DNA of 7,384 bases from Flavobacteriaceae bacterium (GTDB lineage Bacteria; Bacteroidota; Bacteroidia; Flavobacteriales; Flavobacteriaceae). Location of the stretch: assembly GCA_018623955.1 (NCBI GenBank), contig JAAZUX010000035.1, positions 1-7,384 of the forward strand, read 5' to 3'. Below the pieces are notes generated by a model, which did not search any database, was not told the origin of the DNA, and saw only the letters and a program-made list of their open reading frames with translations. Below are positions 1 through 5,796 of the stretch, piece after piece. Position 1 is the stretch's first letter; each line of letters opens with the position of its first letter. The position numbers were made by a program, and so were the translations under genes.

Positions 1-1
1 A

Positions 2-109
2 GAAGCCGCAAGGATCATTGGTAAATTACCCAACATGACTCCCGGAAAACAAAGAGGAAGACCAGTAAGGGTTCCCTTTAGTATTCCCATTACTTTTAGG
101 TTACAATAG
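2..109 (+). CDS. TonB-family energy transducer, C-terminal fragment (5' end outside window)
   Basis: This is the last 35 codons of a gene that begins before the window, read in frame from base 2 to a TAG stop. The peptide begins EAARIIGKLPNMTPGKQRGR and ends SIPITFRLQ. The PGKQRG-[RK]-P-V-x-V-P-[FY]-S-[IL]-P-I signature is typical of the final helix and strand of the TonB C-terminal domain in Bacteroidota. By family knowledge, this domain contacts the TonB box of outer-membrane TonB-dependent receptors and passes on energy from ExbB/ExbD. The fragment matches 27 of 35 residues of the tail encoded at 780-887, so the two genes are tandem paralogs. A strong hairpin follows 16 nt after the stop. 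The TonB assignment is good, but the rest of the protein cannot be seen. Confidence 0.85.
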   Translation, partial: EAARIIGKLPNMTPGKQRGRPVRVPFSIPITFRLQ

Positions 110-125
110 ATATTGAAAACTTTCG

Positions 126-160
126 AAAAAGTCTTAAAACCATGGTTTTAAGACTTTTTT
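126..160 (+). terminator. Rho-independent terminator (perfect palindrome, probably bidirectional)
   Basis: Bases 126-159 form a perfect 34-nt palindrome centred on CCATGG: aaaaagtcttaaaacc faces ggttttaagacttttt. The RNA would fold into a stem of about 15 bp with a minimal loop, followed by a T-run (155-160) and a second T-run (162-166). It lies 16 nt after the upstream tonB stop codon. Because the palindrome is flanked by A5 on the left and T6 on the right, it could also stop transcription from the other direction, although no minus-strand gene is seen here. Confidence 0.9.
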
Positions 161-226
161 GTTTTTATTAACAGACTATTTCCCTCTTTTTATTTATATT
201 GATTTGTACCCAAATACCATGAAATT

Positions 227-838
227 ATGTTACCTAAAAAGAATTCTAAGGCAGATTTAAACAAGAACAGTACTACCTATTTCCTCATTGGGTTGGTGTT
301 GATACTCCTCATCGTTTGGAGAGCGATTGAATTTAAAACTTATGAGAGGGATATTGAACTGGATCGTCTTAGTGTTATGGACGATGACGAAGAAGACATC
401 CCGATTACTGAAATGAAGATCACCCCACCACCACCACCGCCACCGCCACCTGCTGCACCCCAGGTCATCGAAGTGGTAGAAGACGAGGAGGAAGTGGAGG
501 AGACGGTTATCGAATCTACTGAGACCGATCAGGAAGAGATCATCGAAGTAGAGGAAATCGAAGTTGAAGAGGATGATGATGATATAGAAGTGCCTTTTGC
601 CATCATTGAGGACATCCCTATTTTTCCAGGATGCGAAAAAGTATCTAAGAAGAAGCAACGCGATTGTTTTCAGGAAAAAATCAATAAACACATCAGAAAA
701 AATTTCCGATATCCCGAAATTGCCCAAGAAATGGGTATACAAGGCAGGGTATATGTGAGTTTTATCATTGGTAAAGATGGAAGCCCAACGCATCATCGAA
801 AGACTTCCCCAAATGATACCTGGAAAACAAAGAGGTAA
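227..838 (+). CDS. TonB-family energy transducer, frameshifted and truncated in its C-terminal domain
   Basis: The 203-residue product has the TonB plan: a short basic N-terminus, one inner-membrane helix (about residues 18-34), a run of nine prolines (67-75), and a very acidic Glu/Asp periplasmic stretch (about 82-121). The C-terminal domain then starts with IFPGCEK (132-138) and continues through RYPEIAQEMGIQGR and VSFIIGKDG (to 185). From residue 186 the sequence stops resembling TonB and ends after about 18 unrelated residues. The proper tail (EAQRIIERLPQM onward) is present in the +1 frame at 780-887. About 16 residues that should join GKDGS to EAQRII are missing, so this is a deletion plus frameshift. 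By inference the protein loses the central strand and last helix/strand of the receptor-binding domain and is probably non-functional as a transducer. The start at 227 is chosen because MLPKKNSKADLNKNST resembles flavobacterial TonB N-termini; the ATG at 219 gives only a short peptide. A weak promoter-like TTGATTTG lies at 199-206. Confidence 0.8.
   Translation: MLPKKNSKADLNKNSTTYFLIGLVLILLIVWRAIEFKTYERDIELDRLSVMDDDEEDIPITEMKITPPPPPPPPPAAPQVIEVVEDEEEVEETVIESTETDQEEIIEVEEIEVEEDDDDIEVPFAIIEDIPIFPGCEKVSKKKQRDCFQEKINKHIRKNFRYPEIAQEMGIQGRVYVSFIIGKDGSPTHHRKTSPNDTWKTKR
425..451 (+). repeat. CCA/CCG trinucleotide run encoding nine prolines
   Basis: Nine consecutive proline codons (CCA x4, CCG, CCA, CCG, CCA, CCT) code for residues 67-75 of the truncated TonB. 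In this family the proline-rich segment is a rigid spacer that helps span the periplasm. The near-perfect triplet repeat could change length by slippage without breaking the frame. Confidence 0.8.
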
Positions 839-887
839 AGCCGTTAGAGTTCCCTACTCTATTCCCATAACCTTTAGGTTGCAATGA
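780..887 (+). pseudogene. Out-of-frame C-terminal tail of the second tonB (remnant after deletion)
   Basis: Read from 780, this stretch encodes 35 residues, beginning EAQRIIERLPQMIPGKQRGK and ending SIPITFRLQ, followed by TGA at 885-887. It is the same length as the tail of the upstream paralog at 2-109 and 27 of 35 residues are identical. It is in the +1 frame relative to the gene starting at 227 and has no start codon or ribosome binding site of its own, so it is not a separate gene. The intact coding sense implies that the frameshift is recent, or that it is a sequence or assembly error. Confidence 0.85.
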
Positions 888-921
888 GGATAAATATAGG
901 ATCTTAAAATTGTCATACAGG

Positions 922-953
922 TTTGCATAGGGATGATTTGTAGCCTATCTTTG
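922..953 (+). promoter_or_regulatory. Bacteroidota-type promoter of the cytochrome oxidase assembly operon
   Basis: TATCTTTG at 946-953 matches the TAnnTTTG -7 element used by the Bacteroidota primary sigma factor. TTTG at 922-925 matches the -33 element with 20 nt between them, inside the usual 17-23 nt. Transcription would be expected to start near 958-961, only about 10 nt before the cyoE ATG at 968, so the leader is very short. A five-base inverted repeat (atagg 927-931 / cctat 944-948) lies in the spacer but is too short to call an operator. Confidence 0.75.
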
Positions 954-967
954 CGGTTGGATAATTG

Positions 968-1876
968 ATGATGAAGACCCACTCCGATAGTTTACCCTTA
1001 ATAAGCTTTAACCTTGTGACATTCGTAAGTGATTTCCTACAACTCACAAAGTTTCGTTTGGCCATCAGTGTGGTGTTTTCCTCAGTAGCAGGCTATTTGC
1101 TCGCCGCAGATCAAATTGAAGTTTCCATACTGCTGGGTTTGTTTTTCGGTGGTTTTGCAATGGTGGGAGCCTCCAATGCTTTCAACCAGTGGATTGAAAA
1201 GGATAAAGATGCCCTGATGGACCGAACCAAGAATCGTCCGCTTCCTGCTGGGCGTATGAATAACCTTACCGCTCTGGTTATTGCCTCCCTGCTAACGCTG
1301 CTGGGAATATTTATTCTGAACGACATCAATTTCAAAACCGCTCTTTTCGGCGCACTTTCGATACTGATATACACCTGTGTCTATACCCCCCTAAAGTCTG
1401 TTACCCCCCTATCAGTTTTTGTTGGGGCATTTCCGGGTGCCATACCCTTTATGTTGGGATGGGTGGCTGCAACAGCTAGTTTTGGGATCGAACCTGGGGT
1501 GCTTTTCATGGTTCAATTTTTTTGGCAGTTTCCGCATTTTTGGGCCATCGGTTGGATGATGGACGATGATTACAAAAAGGCAGGATTTAAAATGTTGCCC
1601 ACCGGAAACCCCGATCGGGCTACCGCTTTTCAAATCGTATTTTACACTTTTTGGACCATCATCATTTCGATAACGCCCTATACCCAGTATAGTGGTGCAT
1701 TGACCTTGTCATTGGGGGCAGTTGTGTGCCTGGTTTTGATCGGATTTTATTTTCTTTACCACGCCCTAAAATTGATGCAGAACAAGAGTAAAGAGGCAGC
1801 CAGAAAATTAATGTACGCCAGCATTGCATACATCAGCCTTTTACAAATAATATATGTTTTAGATAAATGGATCTAG
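968..1876 (+). CDS. cyoE: Protoheme IX farnesyltransferase (heme O synthase)
   Basis: Also called CtaB. This inner-membrane enzyme transfers a farnesyl group from farnesyl diphosphate to heme B to give heme O, the precursor of heme A for aa3-type oxidases. The 302-residue protein (usual length about 290-310) is a polytopic UbiA-family prenyltransferase. The first Asp-rich site is in the segment 70-96, seen as NAFNQWIEKDKDALMDRT followed by NRPLPAGR; YTPLKS is at 139-144; the second Asp-rich site is DDDYKKAGFKMLP at 199-211. Several hydrophobic helices follow each motif. The start is ambiguous: TTG at 965, ATG at 968 and ATG at 971 are consecutive in-frame codons. ATG 968 is preferred because TTG is a poor start and the predicted transcription start lies at about 960. 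It is the first gene of the oxidase operon and overlaps the next gene by 10 nt. The family assignment is secure; cyoE and ctaB name the same function. Confidence 0.95.
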   Translation: MMKTHSDSLPLISFNLVTFVSDFLQLTKFRLAISVVFSSVAGYLLAADQIEVSILLGLFFGGFAMVGASNAFNQWIEKDKDALMDRTKNRPLPAGRMNNLTALVIASLLTLLGIFILNDINFKTALFGALSILIYTCVYTPLKSVTPLSVFVGAFPGAIPFMLGWVAATASFGIEPGVLFMVQFFWQFPHFWAIGWMMDDDYKKAGFKMLPTGNPDRATAFQIVFYTFWTIIISITPYTQYSGALTLSLGAVVCLVLIGFYFLYHALKLMQNKSKEAARKLMYASIAYISLLQIIYVLDKWI

Positions 1877-2448
1877 CAATGGACGAACAAGCAATAAAAC
1901 AGTACAAAGCCAAAAAGATGATGCTCTGGGTGGGGATGATCAGCATGGCCATGACCTTTGCAGGGCTGACCAGTGCCTATGTTGTCAGCAGTACCAGAGC
2001 TGACTGGTTGTCTCAATTTGAGATGCCGGCAGCTTTTGCCATCAGTACTATGTTAATTTTGTTGAGTAGTATCAGTTTCTATTTGGCCAAAAAATCCCTC
2101 TGGTCAAAAAATATAAAGCAAACAAAAATTTGGGTCTTGACTACTTTTGTGTTGGCCATATTATTTGTTTATTTTCAGTTTAAGGGATTCGGAGACATCA
2201 TTGCCCAAGGCTATTACTTTACAGGTGCTGAAAGTTCAATCACCACTTCTTTTTTATACGTTTTAGTCTTGTTGCATTTGGCGCATTTGTTTGCCGGGAT
2301 GATAGTCCTGACGGTGGTGTATATACGATTACTCAGAGGCAGCTATTCCGGATCCAACACCTTGGGCTTTGAATTGGCCCATTTGTTCTGGCATTTTCTT
2401 GACATCTTGTGGATTTATTTGTACCTATTTGTAGTGCTGTACAGGTAA
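1867..2448 (+). CDS. Cytochrome c oxidase subunit III, short five-helix form
   Basis: This 193-residue inner-membrane protein belongs to the heme-copper oxidase subunit III (COX3/CtaE) family. Five hydrophobic helices are visible (about 20-40, 57-75, 88-104, 125-152, 172-192), against seven in mitochondrial COX3. This suits the short bacterial form lacking the first two helices. Family landmarks are HLAHLFAG (137-144, His137 and His140) and WHFLDILWIYLYLF (175-188). Subunit III carries no metal; it binds lipid and stabilises subunit I, helping proton uptake. The start at 1867 gives MDLAMDEQ and overlaps the cyoE stop by 10 nt, which suggests translational coupling; an internal ATG at 1879 would avoid the overlap. 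It is followed 39 nt later by a second, longer COX3 paralog. The two are too different to be a recent duplication. Confidence 0.9.
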   Translation: MDLAMDEQAIKQYKAKKMMLWVGMISMAMTFAGLTSAYVVSSTRADWLSQFEMPAAFAISTMLILLSSISFYLAKKSLWSKNIKQTKIWVLTTFVLAILFVYFQFKGFGDIIAQGYYFTGAESSITTSFLYVLVLLHLAHLFAGMIVLTVVYIRLLRGSYSGSNTLGFELAHLFWHFLDILWIYLYLFVVLYR

Positions 2449-2462
2449 AATATATAAATTTG
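2428..2462 (+). promoter_or_regulatory. Possible internal promoter before the long COX3 gene
   Basis: TAAATTTG at 2455-2462 fits the TAnnTTTG -7 element, and TTTG at 2428-2431 lies 23 nt upstream, at the edge of the accepted spacing. Transcription would start near 2469, about 19 nt before the ATG at 2488. The region is AT-rich, so a chance match is quite possible. It sits in the longest gap inside the operon, which mildly supports it. Confidence 0.4.
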
Positions 2463-2487
2463 TGCTAACTAATTTGAATTTGACTTT

Positions 2488-3462
2488 ATGGAATTAACTG
2501 CAGCTGAAAAAGAGGCCAATCTTTGGGCTGGAGGTCAGCGACCACTCAACGCCAGTTATGGTAAATTGATGATGTGGTTTTTTATTGTGTCTGACGCACT
2601 TACCTTCTCCGGATTTTTGGTTTCCTATGGATTTTCCCGTTTTAAAAACATCGATTCCTGGCCCATTGCCGACGAGGTTTTTACCCACTTCCCCTTTCTG
2701 CACGGTGTAGACGCGCCGATGTATTATGTGGCTTTGATGACCTTTATATTGATTTTCTCTTCCGTTACCATGGTATTGGCGGTAGACGCAGGACATCATA
2801 TGAACAAATCGAAAGTAACTTTTTACATGTTGTTGACCATCATTGGAGGTGCAGTTTTTGTTGGGTCTCAAGCTTGGGAATGGAAAAATTTTATCAAGGG
2901 AGAATACGGAGCTTTGGAAACCAAAGGAGGTCAAATTTTACAATTTGTAAACGCTGACACCGGAAAAAGAGTTGCCATTGCTGATTTCGCTGTTTCCATC
3001 CCAACCGAACGCAGCTCTCACAAAAGCAGCAACGGGATTTGGTACGAAAGCGAAGGGTCTTTACCCACTTACTCCCTAGCCGAAGTAGTTGAGGGATTTG
3101 AGAACAACAATAACCTGGTCATCAGAAGTGAAAAATTAGATGAAAATGGTCAAAAAATTGTTCTCTCCAGAGACGATTCATTGGATAAAATAGAAAATGC
3201 CGTTGGAGTAGTGGAAGGAGCAAACCTCGTCCATAACGAATATGGAAACCGACTCTTTGCTGATTTTTTCTTTTTTATAACCGGCTTTCACGGCTTCCAC
3301 GTTTTTTCGGGGGTCATCATCAACCTCATCATATTTTTCAATGTGATTGTAGGAACCTACGAAAAAAGAGGTCATTATGAGATGGTCGAAAAAGTAGGGC
3401 TGTATTGGCATTTTGTCGATCTGGTCTGGGTCTTTGTATTTACATTTTTCTATCTCGTTTAA
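2488..3462 (+). CDS. Cytochrome c oxidase subunit III, long form with extra-membrane insert
   Basis: This 324-residue COX3-family inner-membrane protein is a second subunit III for the heme-copper oxidase. The N-terminal part has LNASYGKLMMWFFIVSDALTF (from residue 20; helix about 27-48), helices near 78-99 and 112-129, and WEW at 130-132. The C-terminal part has ADFFFFITGFHGFHVFSG (258-275), a helix to about 289, and HYEMVEKVGLYWHFVDLVW (296-314) before the last helix. Between them lies a mostly hydrophilic insert of about 115 residues (roughly 140-256) that ordinary COX3 lacks; long forms with such an insert are known in Bacteroidota caa3-type oxidases. Its position between helices suggests an extra-membrane domain, perhaps touching the cytochrome c domain of subunit II (inference). 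It starts 39 nt after the short COX3 and ends 17 nt before the subunit IV gene. Assignment to the family is secure; the role of the insert is unknown. Confidence 0.93.
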   Translation: MELTAAEKEANLWAGGQRPLNASYGKLMMWFFIVSDALTFSGFLVSYGFSRFKNIDSWPIADEVFTHFPFLHGVDAPMYYVALMTFILIFSSVTMVLAVDAGHHMNKSKVTFYMLLTIIGGAVFVGSQAWEWKNFIKGEYGALETKGGQILQFVNADTGKRVAIADFAVSIPTERSSHKSSNGIWYESEGSLPTYSLAEVVEGFENNNNLVIRSEKLDENGQKIVLSRDDSLDKIENAVGVVEGANLVHNEYGNRLFADFFFFITGFHGFHVFSGVIINLIIFFNVIVGTYEKRGHYEMVEKVGLYWHFVDLVWVFVFTFFYLV

Positions 3463-3479
3463 CTCAAAAATTATAACCG

Positions 3480-3863
3480 ATGGCTGAAGGAGCACACAAA
3501 CTTGCAATTTTTAGAGGATTATTAAAGTTCAAATCCAACGTTCAAAAAATTTGGGGCGTTTTGATTTTCTTATCAATCGTAACCACCATTGAGGTGGCTT
3601 TGGGGATTGTCAAACCCGATTTTTTGATGAATTATTTTCTCAGCATGAAATTGTTGAACTGGATATTTATCATTTTGACATTGGTCAAAGCCTATTATAT
3701 CGCTTGGGATTTTATGCACGTCAGGGATGAAAGGGGCAGCCTACAAGGTGCCATAGTTTTACCGCTGATCATTTTAATTCCTTATTTGATATTTATTTTA
3801 ATTCTCGAAGCTGACTACATCTTTGAAGTAATGAATAGCGGTTTTGTGAGTTGGAATTTTTAG
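3480..3863 (+). CDS. Cytochrome c oxidase subunit IV (caa3-type, prokaryotic COX4 family)
   Basis: This 127-residue inner-membrane protein has three helices (about 25-44, 58-78 and 91-110). The family pattern is clear: an initial helix ending TTIEVALG, a second helix with LVKAYYIAWDFMH (68-80), then a charged turn RDERGS and a third helix with VLPLIILIPYLI. Prokaryotic subunit IV packs against subunits I and III and has no metal site; it is an accessory subunit that stabilises the complex. It comes 17 nt after the long COX3 and 24 nt before the next gene, matching the usual III-IV order in oxidase operons. The length is slightly above the usual 100-120 residues because of an N-terminal extension of about 20 residues and a short C-terminal tail ending SWNF. 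Confidence 0.88.
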   Translation: MAEGAHKLAIFRGLLKFKSNVQKIWGVLIFLSIVTTIEVALGIVKPDFLMNYFLSMKLLNWIFIILTLVKAYYIAWDFMHVRDERGSLQGAIVLPLIILIPYLIFILILEADYIFEVMNSGFVSWNF

Positions 3864-3887
3864 GATTTAAAGGACACATTCTTTTTC

Positions 3888-4550
3888 ATGAGTAAATCTT
3901 TTAAAAAATATTTTGTCCTCTTTATTCTCTTTGTATTTCCAATAGTAATCTACTTGTTTTTTGCCTCCGGTAAAAATAACTTTGCGCTATTGCCTGTTTT
4001 GACCCCTTCAGTAGACGATGTCCGTCAGTGGGAGACCCTCTCAGGCGACACTGTTCAATTGCTAGAACACATCACCGTATTGGGTTTTTGGGGGGAAGAC
4101 CTTTCCGATAAGAAAGGGGATGCCCTAAACCTCAATCAAAAAATTTATAAACGTTTTTATCAGTTCAAAGACTTTCAGTTTGTCATGGTAGTGCAAGAGG
4201 GCCAACAGGTTCAAGTTGAGGAACTCAAACAGGAATTAAAATCAGGAGTTGGAACTGACTTGATCAAATGGCGATTTGTTTTTGGAAATGATGATCAAAT
4301 TGCATCTCTGTTCAAGAGTTTGAAAACTCCTTTGCAACTCACCGCCAAAAATAGCTTACCCTATGTTTTTATCATCGATAAAGAACGCAACCTCAGGGGA
4401 CGCGACGACGACGAGGATGAGGGAACTCTGTTTGGTTTCAATGCCCAGTCTGTTGCTGAAATCAACAACAAAATGGTCGATGACATCAAGGTGATCCTGG
4501 CCGAATACCGCCGTGCATGGAAGAAGTACAACAAGAATACTGCTCCCTAG
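3888..4550 (+). CDS. Membrane-anchored SCO/thioredoxin-like protein without cysteines
   Basis: This 220-residue protein has one N-terminal membrane anchor (about residues 8-26) and a domain expected in the periplasm. It resembles the SCO/thioredoxin fold in outline: a strand ITVLGFWGEDL (62-72) sits where the CxxxC loop would be, then a helix NLNQKIYKRFYQF, a strand FQFVMVVQEG, a later strand SLPYVFIIDKERNLRGR (156-172) like the YFALIDKNGYIRSR strand of the SCO encoded next door, and a C-terminal helix. It contains no cysteine at all and only one histidine (His61), so it cannot bind copper like SCO or act as a thiol oxidoreductase. An acidic loop DDDEDEG (173-179) follows the last strand. It lies between COX4 and SCO, with 1 nt to the SCO start, so a scaffold or assembly-partner role in oxidase maturation is inferred. 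The specific function is unknown. Confidence 0.75.
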   Translation: MSKSFKKYFVLFILFVFPIVIYLFFASGKNNFALLPVLTPSVDDVRQWETLSGDTVQLLEHITVLGFWGEDLSDKKGDALNLNQKIYKRFYQFKDFQFVMVVQEGQQVQVEELKQELKSGVGTDLIKWRFVFGNDDQIASLFKSLKTPLQLTAKNSLPYVFIIDKERNLRGRDDDEDEGTLFGFNAQSVAEINNKMVDDIKVILAEYRRAWKKYNKNTAP

Positions 4551-4551
4551 C

Positions 4552-5247
4552 ATGAAAAACTTCAGCTATATAGGATTAATCATTGTTTTGATTGTTTTTG
4601 GTCTTTTGTTTATCCCTAAAATTGTCGATCGGGTAGCCAACAACACTCAGGTAGAGAGTAATCGTACCGTACCGGCAAAACCCTTGGCCTATATCAAACT
4701 CAACGGTGAAGCCAAAAAAGTACCCCAGTTTCTGATGCGCAATCAAGACAGTTTATTGATTGGTAATGAGGATTTTAGAGGAAAAGTTTATTTGGCAGAA
4801 TTTTTCTTTACCCGCTGTCCTAGCATTTGCCCCATAATGAATAAGAACATGAAGATTTTGGACGACCGTTTTGGTGATCGCCAAGATTTTGGGATTGCCT
4901 CTTTCACCATTGATCCGGACAATGATAAACCCCACGTACTTAAAAAATATGCAGAAGATTATGGTGTAAAATCTCAAAACTGGCATTTTTTGACCGATAA
5001 GAAATCCACGGTCTACGATCTTGCAAATTCAGGATTTAGTATCTTTGCAGGGATTAATCCTGCAGTAGCTGGTGGTTTTGAACATCAGGGATATTTTGCC
5101 TTGATCGACAAAAACGGGTACATCCGATCACGGGTCGATCGTTTTGACAACCCCATCGTTTACTATTCCGGTTTGGATCGTGAGGATCAAGAAATACAAG
5201 GAGTGGACATGCTGTTGGAGGACGTCCAAAGGCTATTAAAAGAATAA
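4552..5247 (+). CDS. SCO1/SenC-family copper chaperone for cytochrome oxidase
   Basis: SCO proteins bind copper in the periplasm and help load or reduce the CuA centre of oxidase subunit II. From ATG 4552 the protein has 231 residues: a membrane anchor (about 5-21), then a thioredoxin-like domain. The copper site is complete: FFFTRCPSICPIMNKNM places Cys89 and Cys93 (CxxxC), and FEHQGYFALID places His178. The SCO-typical DPDNDKP (121-127) and YIRSRVDRFD (190-199) are also present. An upstream in-frame ATG at 4513 would add 13 residues and overlap the previous gene by 38 nt. The 4552 start is preferred because it gives a normal short basic end (MKNF) just before the anchor and sits 1 nt after the previous stop. 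It is 11 nt from the next gene. The assignment is secure; which oxidase it serves is inferred from the operon. Confidence 0.93.
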   Translation: MKNFSYIGLIIVLIVFGLLFIPKIVDRVANNTQVESNRTVPAKPLAYIKLNGEAKKVPQFLMRNQDSLLIGNEDFRGKVYLAEFFFTRCPSICPIMNKNMKILDDRFGDRQDFGIASFTIDPDNDKPHVLKKYAEDYGVKSQNWHFLTDKKSTVYDLANSGFSIFAGINPAVAGGFEHQGYFALIDKNGYIRSRVDRFDNPIVYYSGLDREDQEIQGVDMLLEDVQRLLKE

Positions 5248-5258
5248 AACCGAGTGAA

Positions 5259-5792
5259 ATGAAAGAGCAAAATATAAGCGATCCCTCTAAGAAATACAGT
5301 AAGCTCATTACGGCTGTATCCATTTTGATCCCTGTGGTGGTAGCGATTCTTTTTACAGTGAGATTACCCAATGTAGCCCCTCTTAATTTCTTACCTCCCA
5401 TTTATGCATCCATCAATGCATTGACCGCCTTGATTTTGGTGGTGGCCTATGTGGCCATCCGAAAGAAAAAAATCAAACTTCACGAAACATTGATGAAGAC
5501 GGCCATAGCTCTATCCTTGGTTTTCTTGGTGATGTACGTGGCCTATCACATGACCTCAGACCCCACTCCTTATGGTGGGGAGGGCGCGGTGAAATACATC
5601 TACTATTTCGTCCTTGTTTCTCATATTATACTTTCCATTGGGATCATACCCATGGTATTGATCACCTATGTAAGGGCAATTTCTAAAAGATTTGCAGATC
5701 ACAAAAAAATCTCTGTCATTACTTTTCCGATATGGTTGTACATCGCCATTACCGGGGTAGTGGTGTATTTGATGATAGCACCCTATTATTAA
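5259..5792 (+). CDS. DUF420 (CtaM/YozB-like) oxidase assembly membrane protein
   Basis: This 177-residue polytopic inner-membrane protein belongs to DUF420. The best known member, CtaM of Staphylococcus aureus, is needed for aa3-type oxidase function. About five helices are visible (16-34, 47-67, 79-98, 112-139, 153-173). The pattern of single histidines at membrane edges, typical of the family, is seen as His75 (KLHETLM), His97 (YHMTSDPTPYGGEG), His122 (SHIILS) and His148 (DHKK). These could bind heme or metal, but that is inference. It follows SCO by 11 nt and precedes the small CxxC gene by 4 nt, in keeping with an assembly role for this oxidase. Length and layout are normal. The family is secure; the biochemical function is not established. 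Confidence 0.88.
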   Translation: MKEQNISDPSKKYSKLITAVSILIPVVVAILFTVRLPNVAPLNFLPPIYASINALTALILVVAYVAIRKKKIKLHETLMKTAIALSLVFLVMYVAYHMTSDPTPYGGEGAVKYIYYFVLVSHIILSIGIIPMVLITYVRAISKRFADHKKISVITFPIWLYIAITGVVVYLMIAPYY

Positions 5793-5796
5793 TCCC

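Noticed and set aside
199..206. TTGATTTG as the promoter of the second tonB
   Set aside because: One mismatch to TAnnTTTG at a key position and no TTTG at a suitable upstream distance; too weak to list as a feature.
257..796. Long open frame on the minus strand (179 codons)
   Set aside because: It lies wholly opposite the tonB coding sequence; its Trp/Arg run is the reverse of the proline repeat and its composition is that of an antisense shadow. No promoter or start signal supports it.
770..887. Programmed ribosomal frameshift joining the two parts of the second tonB
   Set aside because: No slippery heptamer is seen at the junction, and a simple shift would not restore the missing residues of the domain; a deletion explains the data better.
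927..948. Inverted repeat atagg/cctat as an operator in the cyoE promoter
   Set aside because: Only five base pairs with a 12-nt spacer; expected often by chance in such sequence.
2494..2934. Minus-strand open frame of 146 codons within the long COX3 gene
   Set aside because: It is antisense to a clearly conserved protein, with no recognisable domain and no promoter.
4513..4551. Earlier ATG for the SCO gene adding 13 residues
   Set aside because: It overlaps the preceding gene by 38 nt and adds a polar stretch not expected before a membrane anchor; ATG 4552 fits better.
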